DNA of 64,000 nucleotides, from contig NZ_JACBYI010000029.1 of the NCBI RefSeq assembly GCF_019352175.1, positions 17,103 through 81,102 of the forward strand. Reading direction: 5' to 3'. Positions 26,078 through 33,526 of this stretch are shown here, piece after piece; the stretch's first letter is position 1; every line of letters starts with the position of its first letter. Under the pieces are notes generated by a model. It worked only from the letters and a program-made list of their open reading frames with translations. It did no database searches and was not told where the DNA came from. This stretch comes from Paenibacillus sp. S150 (GTDB lineage: Bacteria; Bacillota; Bacilli; Paenibacillales; Paenibacillaceae). The translations under genes were made by a program, and so were the position numbers.

Positions 26078-26235
26078 ACAAAATAACCCCACAAAGTGGG
26101 GCCTTGGCTTCGATGATGACTCAGGTACTTTGCGGGGACCCCAAAACATATACATTCTTATCTTTCAAGCAGAAACGGCTACGCCGTCCTTATTAGGGAC
26201 GAGGCGTTTCAGCGAGCATATAAATTCTTATCTTT
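26078..26235. repeat. Structured CCCC/GGGG repeat with direct-repeat tail, copy 1
   Basis: The first 70 bases match 37831-37908 nearly base for base. CCCCACAAAGTGGGG is a hairpin, but the same left arm can pair with ACTTTGCGGGG further on, and GGGGACCCC is also self-pairing. The tail has two direct copies of CATATAnATTCTTATCTTT 71 bases apart (26148 and 26218). Between them lies an inverted-repeat unit, GAAACG..CGTCC / GGACG..CGTTTC. It looks like an RNA element or a REP-like unit. Confidence 0.6.
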
Positions 26236-26239
26236 GCAC

Positions 26240-26278
26240 AAAAACGCATTTCCGGTCTTATCCGGAAATGCGTTTTTT
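26240..26278. terminator. Bidirectional terminator downstream of nupQ
   Basis: AAAAACGCATTTCCGG pairs with CCGGAAATGCGTTTTTT over a six-base loop. On the minus strand it closes the nucleoside transporter operon, 34 bases past the last stop. Confidence 0.9.
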
Positions 26279-26311
26279 AATCAATCTATGGCAGCGGCTA
26301 ATAAGCCAAGA

Positions 26312-27262
26312 TTAACGTTTGCCTGGGTCATAGGGTTCGCCCAGTGCCTTCGGAGACGAAGAACGGCCAACCGCGCTAACCAGAACAATGATGGTCAGCA
26401 CATAAGGAATCATGAAGATAAACTCCTGCGGAATGCTCTTGGACCATTCAAACAATTGAACATAATTGCGGATCGCTTGGGACAAGCCGAAGAATACGGC
26501 AGCGCCGAAAGCGCCAAGCGGATTCCATTTCCCGAAGATCATTGCCGCAATGGCGATAAAGCCCTGGCCGGAAATGGTGTTATGCGCAAAAGTTCCTGTG
26601 GTTGTAAGTGTGATGGTGGCTCCGCCAACACCGGCCAGCAGCCCGCTGAGCATTACACCGATATATCTCATGCGGTTAACGTTGACGCCAAGAGTGTCCG
26701 CCGCGCTTGGATGCTCACCGACCGCGCGCAGACGGAGTCCAAACGGCGTCTTGAAGAGCACAAAATAAATCACAATAACCAATATAATCGCAAGATAAGT
26801 CGTCGGGTAGGAATTGAATATCCCCTCACCGATAACCGGAATCTTGGAGAGTCCGGGTATGGCTACTTTGCTGAAGCCATCCAGCAGCGGAGTTTCGCCG
26901 GCTCCGTCAAAGATCAGCTTCACGACATAAAGCGTGCTGCCTGCGGCCAGAAAGTTAATGACCGTACCACTGATGGTCTGATCCGCCTTGAAGGTAATCG
27001 ACGCCACAGCATGAATCAGCGCGCCAAGCACGCCTACTGCCATAGCACACAGTACCCCCACCCATGGAGCCCACTCGCCCATGCCGGCATCCTGGGCATA
27101 GTATCCGCCGACGGCTGCAGCAAAAGCGCCAAACATCATCAAGCCTTCAAGTCCAATGTTTACGACACCGGAGCGTTCAGAGAAGATGCCGCCGAGGGCG
27201 GCAAAGATCAGCGCTGTGGAAAAGACAAGCGTTGTATTGAGCAGTTGGCCTAATACTTCCAT
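26312..27262 (-). CDS. nupQ: Nucleoside ABC transporter permease (NupQ/YufQ-like)
   Basis: The 316-residue membrane protein has about eight to nine segments of the BPD_transp_2 (RbsC-like) family. FSERSGVVNIGLEGLMMFGAFAA near the start is the hallmark of the BmpA-linked nucleoside permeases. It pairs with the permease encoded directly upstream, whose stop abuts its ATG. With the ATPase and lipoprotein it forms a NupNOPQ-like importer, which takes up guanosine and related nucleosides in Bacillus subtilis. The symbol is by similarity of layout. Confidence 0.88.
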   Translation of the reverse strand: MEVLGQLLNTTLVFSTALIFAALGGIFSERSGVVNIGLEGLMMFGAFAAAVGGYYAQDAGMGEWAPWVGVLCAMAVGVLGALIHAVASITFKADQTISGTVINFLAAGSTLYVVKLIFDGAGETPLLDGFSKVAIPGLSKIPVIGEGIFNSYPTTYLAIILVIVIYFVLFKTPFGLRLRAVGEHPSAADTLGVNVNRMRYIGVMLSGLLAGVGGATITLTTTGTFAHNTISGQGFIAIAAMIFGKWNPLGAFGAAVFFGLSQAIRNYVQLFEWSKSIPQEFIFMIPYVLTIIVLVSAVGRSSSPKALGEPYDPGKR

Positions 27263-28339
27263 CTATAACACCTTCTCTTTCTTGCGCTTGAAGTAAAACG
27301 GCTTAAGCACCCAGCGCACAATCCCCTGTGCCGCAATGAAGAAAATAATCGAACCGATAACAATCCGGATGAGCTCAGGAGGCACATCCGCTCCAAAGCT
27401 CATGCCTGCGGAACCGTAGGTCAGCGTACCATAGAGAATAGCGGCCAAAATCACACCGAGCGGATGAGTCAAGCCCAGCAATGCAACGGCGATACCGTCA
27501 AAGCCATAGCCCGGAGATGCCGCAAACACAGACTGATAGTGGAATACGCCAAGCACTTCCCCTGCTCCTGCCAGACCGGCAAATACACCGCTGATGAACA
27601 TGGCCTTGATCACGTTGCGGCCCACATTCATTCCTGCGTATTCCGCAGCATGCGGATTCAGACCGACAGCGCGCATTTCATATCCTTGTTTGGTTTTCCA
27701 CAGGTACACGTAGAAGAACACAGCTGCGGCCAGCGCGATCGCTGTTCCCCAGTGAAGGCGGGCATTATCAAACATCGAATTCAGGAAAGTCATGGAGAGC
27801 GAGGCCGGAATATCCTCCGAACGGTTCTGCCCTTGCAGCAGAAGAAATGTTCTGACAATATAATTGGACAGAAAGAGCGCAACCCAGTTAAGCATAATCG
27901 TGGTAATAACCTCATTAATCCCGCGTTTTGCCTTCAGGTAACCGGCAATGCCCGCCCAGAGGCCGCCGCAGACTCCGGCGATAACCACAGCGAGCGGCAC
28001 CAGCACAAAGCTCGGCAGGGTCCCGGCAAGCTTAATGCCGACAACAGAAGCCGCTGTCATGCCGATAAGCACCTGACCGTCCGCGCCAATGTTGAACATT
28101 CCTGAACGGAAGGCAAAGGCTACGGCAAGACCTGTGAACATAAGCGGCGTCATCTCGCGGATGGCCTCACCAAAGTCATACGTGCTGCCGAATACACGTT
28201 TGAACAGTGCGGAATAGGCGGCAACAGGATCGTATCCGCCAATCAGCATTACGATAGCGCCTACGAGGAAGCCCATCACAATAGCGGCCAATGGAATGAT
28301 GTAGCTGTCTGTCGCAAATATTTTTTTGAGTCTATACAT
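27263..28339 (-). CDS. nupP: Nucleoside ABC transporter permease (NupP/YufP-like)
   Basis: The 358-residue membrane protein of the BPD_transp_2 family carries MTPLMFTGLAVAFAFRSGMFNIGADGQVLIG, the motif shared with nucleoside permeases, and ends in a basic cytoplasmic tail. It overlaps the end of the ATPase gene by 8 bases and is followed immediately by the second permease gene. It should form the membrane channel as a heterodimer with that second permease. Confidence 0.88.
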   Translation of the reverse strand: MYRLKKIFATDSYIIPLAAIVMGFLVGAIVMLIGGYDPVAAYSALFKRVFGSTYDFGEAIREMTPLMFTGLAVAFAFRSGMFNIGADGQVLIGMTAASVVGIKLAGTLPSFVLVPLAVVIAGVCGGLWAGIAGYLKAKRGINEVITTIMLNWVALFLSNYIVRTFLLLQGQNRSEDIPASLSMTFLNSMFDNARLHWGTAIALAAAVFFYVYLWKTKQGYEMRAVGLNPHAAEYAGMNVGRNVIKAMFISGVFAGLAGAGEVLGVFHYQSVFAASPGYGFDGIAVALLGLTHPLGVILAAILYGTLTYGSAGMSFGADVPPELIRIVIGSIIFFIAAQGIVRWVLKPFYFKRKKEKVL

Positions 28340-29870
28340 CCGTCTGGCCTCCCCGCTTCAAGCTTCCCGCCATCATCAGACCCAATTCCTGATCATTCGT
28401 ATCCTGCGGGAATACTTCACCGACAATCTGACCTTCATAAATAACAGCGATTCTGTCGGACACATTCATAATTTCATCGAGCTCAAAAGAAATCAGCAGG
28501 ACGGCCTTGCCCTGGTCACGCTGGGCAATCAGCTGCTTCTGCACAAATTCAATCGCACCGACATCGAGTCCGCGCGTAGGCTGGGCCGCAATCAGGAGTG
28601 TCGGATTTTTGTCTATTTCCCGCGCAATAATCGCTTTCTGTTGATTGCCGCCCGACAGGGAACGCGCTTTGTTCTCAATTGAAGGCGTGCGCACATCAAA
28701 CTGCTTAATCAAACCCTCGGCATGCTGATCAATGATTTCTTTGTTCAAGAACCCGTTCTGGTTGTAGGGACTCTTATAGTACGACTCCAGAACCATATTC
28801 TCACTGACCGTAAAATCCAGAACCAGACCGTGCTTGTGGCGGTCCTCGGGAATATGGGAGACATTCATTTCAGAAATTTTGCGCGGACTTAAGTTGGCGA
28901 TCTCTTTCCCGGATACGGTAATTGAACCGGAGTCAATCTTGCGCAGGCCGGTAATGGCCTGGATCAGCTCGCTTTGTCCGTTGCCGTCGACTCCCGCGAT
29001 GCCGAGAATCTCGCCAGCCTTCACATCAAAGCTGAGGCCATTGAGTACGGCCACCCCATCTTTGCTCCTGCTGCTGACATCCGTCAGCTTGAGTACGCTG
29101 GAACCAATATGGGGAGGCTGCTTGTCCACCTTGAAGGTTACGCCGCGTCCAACCATTTTTTCGGCCAGCTCATTGGGATTCGTGCCCGCAGTCTTAACTG
29201 TATCGATAACCTTGCCCCGGCGGATGATCGTAACCCGGTCGGAAATCTGCATAATTTCTTTAAGCTTGTGTGTAATCAGGATGATGGACTTGCCCTCTGC
29301 GACGAGCCGCTTCATAATCGCCATCAGTTCCGTAATTTCCTGCGGCGTAAGCACAGCGGTAGGCTCGTCGAATATAAGTATATCCGCCCCGCGGTACAGG
29401 GTTTTCATAATCTCTACCCTTTGCTGCATGCCGACCGAGATGTCATGAATCTTGGCATTCGGATTAACTTGAAGGCCATACTGCTCCGATAGCTTGCGAA
29501 CCTGCTCCGCAGCGGATTTATAGTCGATTTTAAGACCTTTCTTCGGCTCCATGCCCAGAACGATGTTCTCGGTTACCGTAAAAGGCTCTACAAGCTTGAA
29601 ATGCTGGTGAACCATCCCTATGCCAAGCTCAATCGCTTTATTGGGGTTATCGATAACAACCGGTTTCCCGTCGATTTCGATGCTGCCTTCATCGGGCTGA
29701 TACAGTCCGAATACGATATTCATCAAGGTGGATTTGCCTGCCCCGTTCTCACCAAGCAGCGCATGAATCTCTCCTTTTTCGAGCGTCAGACTGATAGAGT
29801 CGTTCGCGACGATACCCGGAAAGCGTTTTGTGATTTGCTTCAACTCTACGACAGGAGCCGCAGCACTCAT
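28332..29870 (-). CDS. nupO: Nucleoside ABC transporter ATP-binding protein (NupO/YufO-like)
   Basis: The 512-residue protein has two fused ABC ATPase halves. The first has Walker A GENGAGKST, a signature variant ISVGMQQRVEI and Walker B ILIFDEPTAVLT. The second has GVDGNGQSE in place of Walker A and LSGGNQQK with a degenerate Walker B region (LLIAAQPTRGLD). This asymmetric layout is normal for sugar and nucleoside importers of the RbsA type. The gene is 177 bases downstream of the lipoprotein gene, past a perfect hairpin that should lower its expression relative to the binding protein. Confidence 0.92.
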   Translation of the reverse strand: MSAAAPVVELKQITKRFPGIVANDSISLTLEKGEIHALLGENGAGKSTLMNIVFGLYQPDEGSIEIDGKPVVIDNPNKAIELGIGMVHQHFKLVEPFTVTENIVLGMEPKKGLKIDYKSAAEQVRKLSEQYGLQVNPNAKIHDISVGMQQRVEIMKTLYRGADILIFDEPTAVLTPQEITELMAIMKRLVAEGKSIILITHKLKEIMQISDRVTIIRRGKVIDTVKTAGTNPNELAEKMVGRGVTFKVDKQPPHIGSSVLKLTDVSSRSKDGVAVLNGLSFDVKAGEILGIAGVDGNGQSELIQAITGLRKIDSGSITVSGKEIANLSPRKISEMNVSHIPEDRHKHGLVLDFTVSENMVLESYYKSPYNQNGFLNKEIIDQHAEGLIKQFDVRTPSIENKARSLSGGNQQKAIIAREIDKNPTLLIAAQPTRGLDVGAIEFVQKQLIAQRDQGKAVLLISFELDEIMNVSDRIAVIYEGQIVGEVFPQDTNDQELGLMMAGSLKRGGQTDV

Positions 29871-29904
29871 GGAATCACCCTCATCACCAGAATATATAAT
29901 TGCC

Positions 29905-29950
29905 TTCTAGACACGGCTGTACCGCCCTCTGAAGGACGGTACCGCTGTGT
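29905..29950. repeat. Short hairpin repeat with ACGGCTGTACCG core
   Basis: GTACCG and CGGTAC face each other across 12 bases. The core ACGGCTGTACCG(C/T)CC recurs at about 40902-40917 upstream of ytqA, and a shorter relative lies at 26171. It is inside the presumed nup transcript, before nupO. Confidence 0.5.
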
Positions 29951-29975
29951 TAACCTGCATGATGCATGTCGTTAA

Positions 29976-30015
29976 CAAGGGACAAGGCCGGCTCAATAAC
30001 CGGCCTTGTCCCTTG
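29976..30015 (-). terminator. Perfect 16-bp hairpin between the lipoprotein and ATPase genes
   Basis: CAAGGGACAAGGCCGG pairs perfectly with CCGGCCTTGTCCCTTG over an 8-base loop. No T run follows, so it is either a leaky terminator or a 3' stabiliser that gives the binding-protein mRNA more copies than the transporter mRNA. Confidence 0.75.
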
Positions 30016-30047
30016 TCTATTATTGTAAAGCAAGAAACGTCAATTCA

Positions 30048-31121
30048 TTATTCGGAAGGAACAGTAATGGTTCCGTCAATGATTTGCTTGCTGTATTCGT
30101 CAACTTTAGCCAGGATTTCAGCGGATACGTTGGCCTTGGAAGTCTCAGGAAGACCTACGCCGTTGTCTTTCAGACTCAGAACAGTTGTCGTTCCGCCCTG
30201 GAATGTTCCGTCAACCACCTGTTGGGAAACCTTCTTAACCGCTTCGTCAACACGTTTGATCATGGAAGTCAGAGTTACATCGTCGCCAAATTCCAGGGAC
30301 TGGTCTTTGTCTACGCCGATTACCCATACTTTGGCGCCGCCTGCTTTGTTACGGGACTTAGCTTCGTTGAAAACACCGTTGCCGGTTGCGCCGGCTGCAG
30401 GGAAGATAATGTCATTTCCGTCATTGTAGAGGGTAGCAGCCAAGGATTTACCAGTATCAGGCTTATCATAAGCACCTGCATAAGTAATGGTTACTGTTGC
30501 ATTCGGGTTAACAGCTTCTACGCCTGCCTTGAAGCCGACTTCAAAACGTTTGATTACAGGGCTTTCCATACCGCCGATGAAGCCTACTTTGTTGGTTTTG
30601 GTAGTCAGACCTGCAACTACACCCACCAGGAAGGAGCCTTCGTTCTCGGCAAAAGTAACGGATTCAACGTTAGGCGCTTCTACCACACTGTCGATGATTG
30701 CGAGGTTGGCATCCGGATTCTCGGTAGCAACCTTCAAAACAGCATCGCCAAGGTCAAAACCGATACCCCAAGTCAGGCTGTAGCCGCCTTTAACGAATTG
30801 GTTCAGGTTTGGCTCGTAATCTGCATTCGATTTACTTTGCAGATATTTGATTTCAACTCCGGCTTCTTTGTTAAGAGCTTCAAGAGCTTCCCAGGCAGAT
30901 TGGTTAAACGATTTGTCGTTTACGCCGCCTACGTCGGTAACGAGACCGATCTTCACGTCAGCTTTTGGAGCATCGGTTGGAGCTTCTGTCGGTGCGTTGG
31001 TTGCTGCACCGGAGTTAGTGGCTGCCGCGTTGCCGGAATTGTTGTTATTGTTTCCGCAACCTGCCAGAATGACAGTGAATGCAAGCAGCATAACCAGTGA
31101 TAGTTGGTATAGCTTTTTCAT
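30048..31121 (-). CDS. nupN: BMP-family nucleoside-binding lipoprotein (NupN/YufN-like)
   Basis: The 357-residue protein has a lipoprotein signal with lipobox LAGC (lipidated Cys at 22), then an Asn/Ala/Pro-rich linker and a BMP domain (PF02608-type) with GLVTDVGGVNDKSFNQSAWEAL, the family start. It captures nucleosides outside the membrane and hands them to the three downstream proteins. It is first in the operon, with a palindrome and a -10 element upstream. Purine-nucleoside specificity is inferred from the B. subtilis NupN relative. Confidence 0.9.
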   Translation of the reverse strand: MKKLYQLSLVMLLAFTVILAGCGNNNNNSGNAAATNSGAATNAPTEAPTDAPKADVKIGLVTDVGGVNDKSFNQSAWEALEALNKEAGVEIKYLQSKSNADYEPNLNQFVKGGYSLTWGIGFDLGDAVLKVATENPDANLAIIDSVVEAPNVESVTFAENEGSFLVGVVAGLTTKTNKVGFIGGMESPVIKRFEVGFKAGVEAVNPNATVTITYAGAYDKPDTGKSLAATLYNDGNDIIFPAAGATGNGVFNEAKSRNKAGGAKVWVIGVDKDQSLEFGDDVTLTSMIKRVDEAVKKVSQQVVDGTFQGGTTTVLSLKDNGVGLPETSKANVSAEILAKVDEYSKQIIDGTITVPSE

Positions 31122-31187
31122 TGAATATGATCCCCCTTAAGAAATTGGATGCCTTCTGTGTTCTGCTTGGACATACCATTAGATCAA

Positions 31188-31238
31188 ATTATAACTGGTA
31201 AAAAACCTAAAATCCAGCCTATTAATGACCTCAGGTCA
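31188..31238 (-). promoter_or_regulatory. Promoter -10 and TGACCT-G-AGGTCA palindrome upstream of nupN
   Basis: On the minus strand a perfect TATAAT lies at 31193-31188, though no good -35 is 17 bases away. A perfect 13-base palindrome, TGACCTGAGGTCA (31226-31238), sits 33-45 bases upstream of it, where an activator or a repressor could bind. No regulator gene is adjacent. Confidence 0.45.
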
Positions 31239-31427
31239 ATAAAAATTTGCATTTTTCTGCAAGAAACCGTTTACCATCACACAACATGTCAATAAATCGT
31301 TCGGATGATGTTAGAATTCCTTTGATTTCCAGTCAGGCCTTAGGCGCATTACAATTATTATTGCACAGTTATTGGTTTTCTATTATCATGTATGTTTACA
31401 TATTGTATGAAAAGGGAGTACTGAAAA

Positions 31428-31970
31428 ATGGATGATCAAAATCAACCCCAAGCCGCGCCGGACTTCAAATACTGCCGGGAATCCCGCGTGTTCAAAACAG
31501 GCCGCGTATTCCCGAACGATGTGAATAATCACATGACTCTGTTCGGCGGCAAGCTGATGAGCACTATTGATGAAGTGGCATCCATCTCTGCGATGCGCCA
31601 TTGCCGCACCAATGTGGTAACCGCCTCTGCGGACTCCGTAGACTTCCTCCTGCCCATCAGACCCACAGATTCCGTCTGCTTCGAATCCTTCGTCTCTTGG
31701 ACAGGCAGAACCAGTATAGAGGTATTTGTCAAGATCATATCGGAAAACCTGTACACCGGCGAACGCGCTGTTGCCGCCACTTCCTTCCTTACCTTTGTAG
31801 CCGTGCATGAAGACGGCACTCCGGCACAGGTACCGGCGATCATCGCCGAAACCGATGAAGAAAAGCTCATCAGCGCTTCCGCAGATCAGCGTTCCGAACT
31901 GCGCAAGATCAGAAGAACAAGCAGCAAGCTGCTGGCATCCCAACTGAGCACGACGAAGTACTGGGAATAG
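31428..31970 (+). CDS. Acyl-CoA thioesterase, single hotdog domain
   Basis: The 180-residue protein has a BFIT/BACH-type hotdog fold, with the active-site segment VNNHMTLFGGKLMSTIDEVASISAMRHC and the later SADSVDFLLPI strand. It hydrolyses acyl-CoA thioesters in the cytosol and resembles B. subtilis YkhA. An AAAAGGGAG site precedes the ATG. It has its own terminator, shared with the rplT operon on the other strand. Confidence 0.88.
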   Translation: MDDQNQPQAAPDFKYCRESRVFKTGRVFPNDVNNHMTLFGGKLMSTIDEVASISAMRHCRTNVVTASADSVDFLLPIRPTDSVCFESFVSWTGRTSIEVFVKIISENLYTGERAVAATSFLTFVAVHEDGTPAQVPAIIAETDEEKLISASADQRSELRKIRRTSSKLLASQLSTTKYWE

Positions 31971-32030
31971 CAAGGTCCCTAAAGCGGAAGCCTGGCACAG
32001 TTCCCGTCACGCATATCGTGTGCAGGGCCA

Positions 32031-32075
32031 AAAAAAAGCACCGTCACACGGGATACCCCGCAGGCGGTGCTTTTC
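32031..32075. terminator. Bidirectional terminator between the thioesterase gene and rplT
   Basis: AAAAAAAGCACCG(T)C pairs with GGCGGTGCTTTT across a 17-base loop. A and T runs on either side allow use on both strands. Confidence 0.85.
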
Positions 32076-32090
32076 GGTTACATCCGATAC

Positions 32091-32450
32091 TTAAGCGTTG
32101 ATCTTTTCTTTGGCTACTACAGCCAGTGAGTTGAATGCGTTAAGGTCGTTCACTGCCAGGTCAGCCAGCATCTTGCGGTTCACTTCTACACCAGCCAGCT
32201 TCAGGCCGAATACAAGCTTGCTGTAGGACAAACCGTTCAAACGGGCTGCCGCATTGATACGAACGATCCACAGTCTGCGGAAGTTGCGCTTAGTCTGACG
32301 ACGGTCACGGTATGCATATACCATCGATTTCATTACCTGCTCATTGGCAGTTTTGAAAATGCGGTGTTTGGAACCGAAATAACCTTTTGCCAGCTTCAAT
32401 ACTTTTTTATGTCTACGACGAACTACAAATCCGCCTTTAACTCTTGCCAT
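32091..32450 (-). CDS. rplT: Ribosomal protein bL20
   Basis: The 119-residue basic protein opens ARVKGGFVVRRRHKKVLKLAKGYFGSKH, the bL20 signature, and has full length. It is a primary 23S rRNA-binding protein and also the repressor of this operon in Bacillus, acting on the leader upstream of infC. It is the last gene of infC-rpmI-rplT, 32 bases after rpmI. Confidence 0.98.
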   Translation of the reverse strand: MARVKGGFVVRRRHKKVLKLAKGYFGSKHRIFKTANEQVMKSMVYAYRDRRQTKRNFRRLWIVRINAAARLNGLSYSKLVFGLKLAGVEVNRKMLADLAVNDLNAFNSLAVVAKEKINA

Positions 32451-32482
32451 ATTAATAAACCTCCCAAAAATGTGTGATAAAA

Positions 32483-32683
32483 CTATTTCAAATTAGCGAG
32501 TCCTTGTTTCAAGCGTCTTACATCCCCGGGGGCCATAACCGGATTGCCGTTCAATACGCGCTTTGCGCGTTTGGATTTATGGGAAAGCAAGTGGTTCTTG
32601 TGAGCTTTGTAGCGCAGTACTTTGCCGGATCCGGTGATCTTGAAACGGCCTTTCAGACTGCTGTGGGTTTTCATTTTAGGCAT
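32483..32683 (-). CDS. rpmI: Ribosomal protein bL35
   Basis: The 66-residue protein begins PKMKTHSSLKGRFKITGSGKV, the bL35 signature. The ATG at 32683 has AAGGAGG 8 bases upstream and gives the usual family length; an in-frame upstream start would add 15 unrelated residues. It lies between infC and rplT in the conserved order. Confidence 0.98.
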   Translation of the reverse strand: MPKMKTHSSLKGRFKITGSGKVLRYKAHKNHLLSHKSKRAKRVLNGNPVMAPGDVRRLKQGLANLK

Positions 32684-32740
32684 GGTGTTTCCTCCTTGAA
32701 TATTATGCGGCGCCAAATTGCTGAGCAAGTGGCTCCAAAT

Positions 32741-33256
32741 TTATTGGGCTTTGGGAGCCAGGATCATAATCATGCTGCGTCCTTCCAGCTTCGGCTGGCG
32801 CTCCACAACAGAGATATCTTCCACTTCGCTCTTTACACGTTCCAAAATTTTCTGGCCGATGCTGGCATGGGTAATTTCACGTCCGCGGAAACGCACGGAG
32901 CACTTCACTTTGTCGCCTTCACCCAGAAACTTGATAACATTGCGGAACTTCGTCTGATAATCATGTTCCTCGATGTTCGCACGGAACCAGACTTCCTTGA
33001 TATCCACGATCTTCTGGTTCTTGCGCGCTTCCTTCTCTTTCTTCTGTGTTTCATAACGGAACTTGCCGTAATCCATGATGCGGCATACCGGCGGTTTCGC
33101 CTGCGGTGCTACGTTGACTAAATCCAGATTAAGATCAATCGCCATCTGCAACGCTTCACGGATCGGCTTGATGCCAATTTGCTCGCCTTCCGCTCCAACC
33201 AACCGGACCTCTTTGGCCCGAATTTCATCATTGATCATATGTTCCTTACTGATAAT
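32741..33256 (-). CDS. infC: Translation initiation factor IF-3, ATT start
   Basis: Both IF-3 domains are present in 171 residues, with INDEIRAKEVRLVGAEGEQIGI at the start and FRGREITHASIGQ in the C-domain. An in-frame ATG at 33238 lacks a ribosome site. The codon ATT at 33256 has GGAGGT 5 bases upstream and yields (M)ISKEHMINDEIRA, aligning with the ATT-started B. subtilis protein (IISKDQLVNEGIRA). I therefore choose ATT, the rare start through which IF-3 regulates its own translation. First gene of infC-rpmI-rplT. Confidence 0.95.
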   Translation of the reverse strand: MISKEHMINDEIRAKEVRLVGAEGEQIGIKPIREALQMAIDLNLDLVNVAPQAKPPVCRIMDYGKFRYETQKKEKEARKNQKIVDIKEVWFRANIEEHDYQTKFRNVIKFLGEGDKVKCSVRFRGREITHASIGQKILERVKSEVEDISVVERQPKLEGRSMIMILAPKAQ

Positions 33257-33453
33257 ACTCCACCTCCGGATCTACTTGGGAAATCAGTTCTGCGGTTCTC
33301 CATAAAAAAGGGGCGCCGGCAACTCCCGACACCCCGTTTGATCAACGTTCATGAATTATAACATCCATAAAGCATTGAGATCAAAACCAGCTGGCTTAGG
33401 CCAGTCAGGTGAGAAGCCGGTGCTTCTGCTTGCAATCCCTATGTTTTGCATAC
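33257..33453 (-). promoter_or_regulatory. L20-type leader with attenuator upstream of infC
   Basis: The ~200-base leader holds an upstream structured part (GAAGCACCGGCTTCTCACCTGAC near 33430-33408) that resembles the ribosomal-protein L20 leader of Bacillota. It is followed by a terminator hairpin, GGGGTGTCGGG..CCGGCGCCCC with six T (33336-33305). Free bL20 binding the leader would favour the terminator and reduce operon transcription. The leader class is from pattern memory, and the full fold was not computed. Confidence 0.75.
33305..33336 (-). terminator. Attenuator hairpin in the infC leader
   Basis: On the minus strand GGGGTGTCGGG(AGTTG)CCGGCGCCCC is followed by TTTTTT. It lies about 50 bases before the infC start codon, inside the transcript. 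Confidence 0.85.
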
Positions 33454-33459
33454 TTGAAT

Positions 33460-33488
33460 ACTATACATCACAGCACAAGCTGTGTCAA
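33460..33488 (-). promoter_or_regulatory. Sigma-A promoter of infC-rpmI-rplT
   Basis: On the minus strand TTGACA (33488-33483), a 17-base spacer and TATAGT (33465-33460) form a near-consensus promoter. The predicted start point is about 33453. Confidence 0.85.
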
Positions 33489-33526
33489 TAGCTGCAACTG
33501 CACTTTTCCCAAAGAATCATTGGCTT

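Larger units (their letters stand above)
25065..26239. other. Gene-free 1.2-kb gap filled with repeats
   Basis: No open frame here has a ribosome site or a protein-like reading. The gap holds a ~280-bp dispersed repeat (25228-25509), several AGTGG-type motif copies, a run of degenerate CAGCA/ACTCCGCACC units at 25915-26010, and a structured repeat with a hairpin-bearing tail (26078-26235). Confidence 0.7.
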
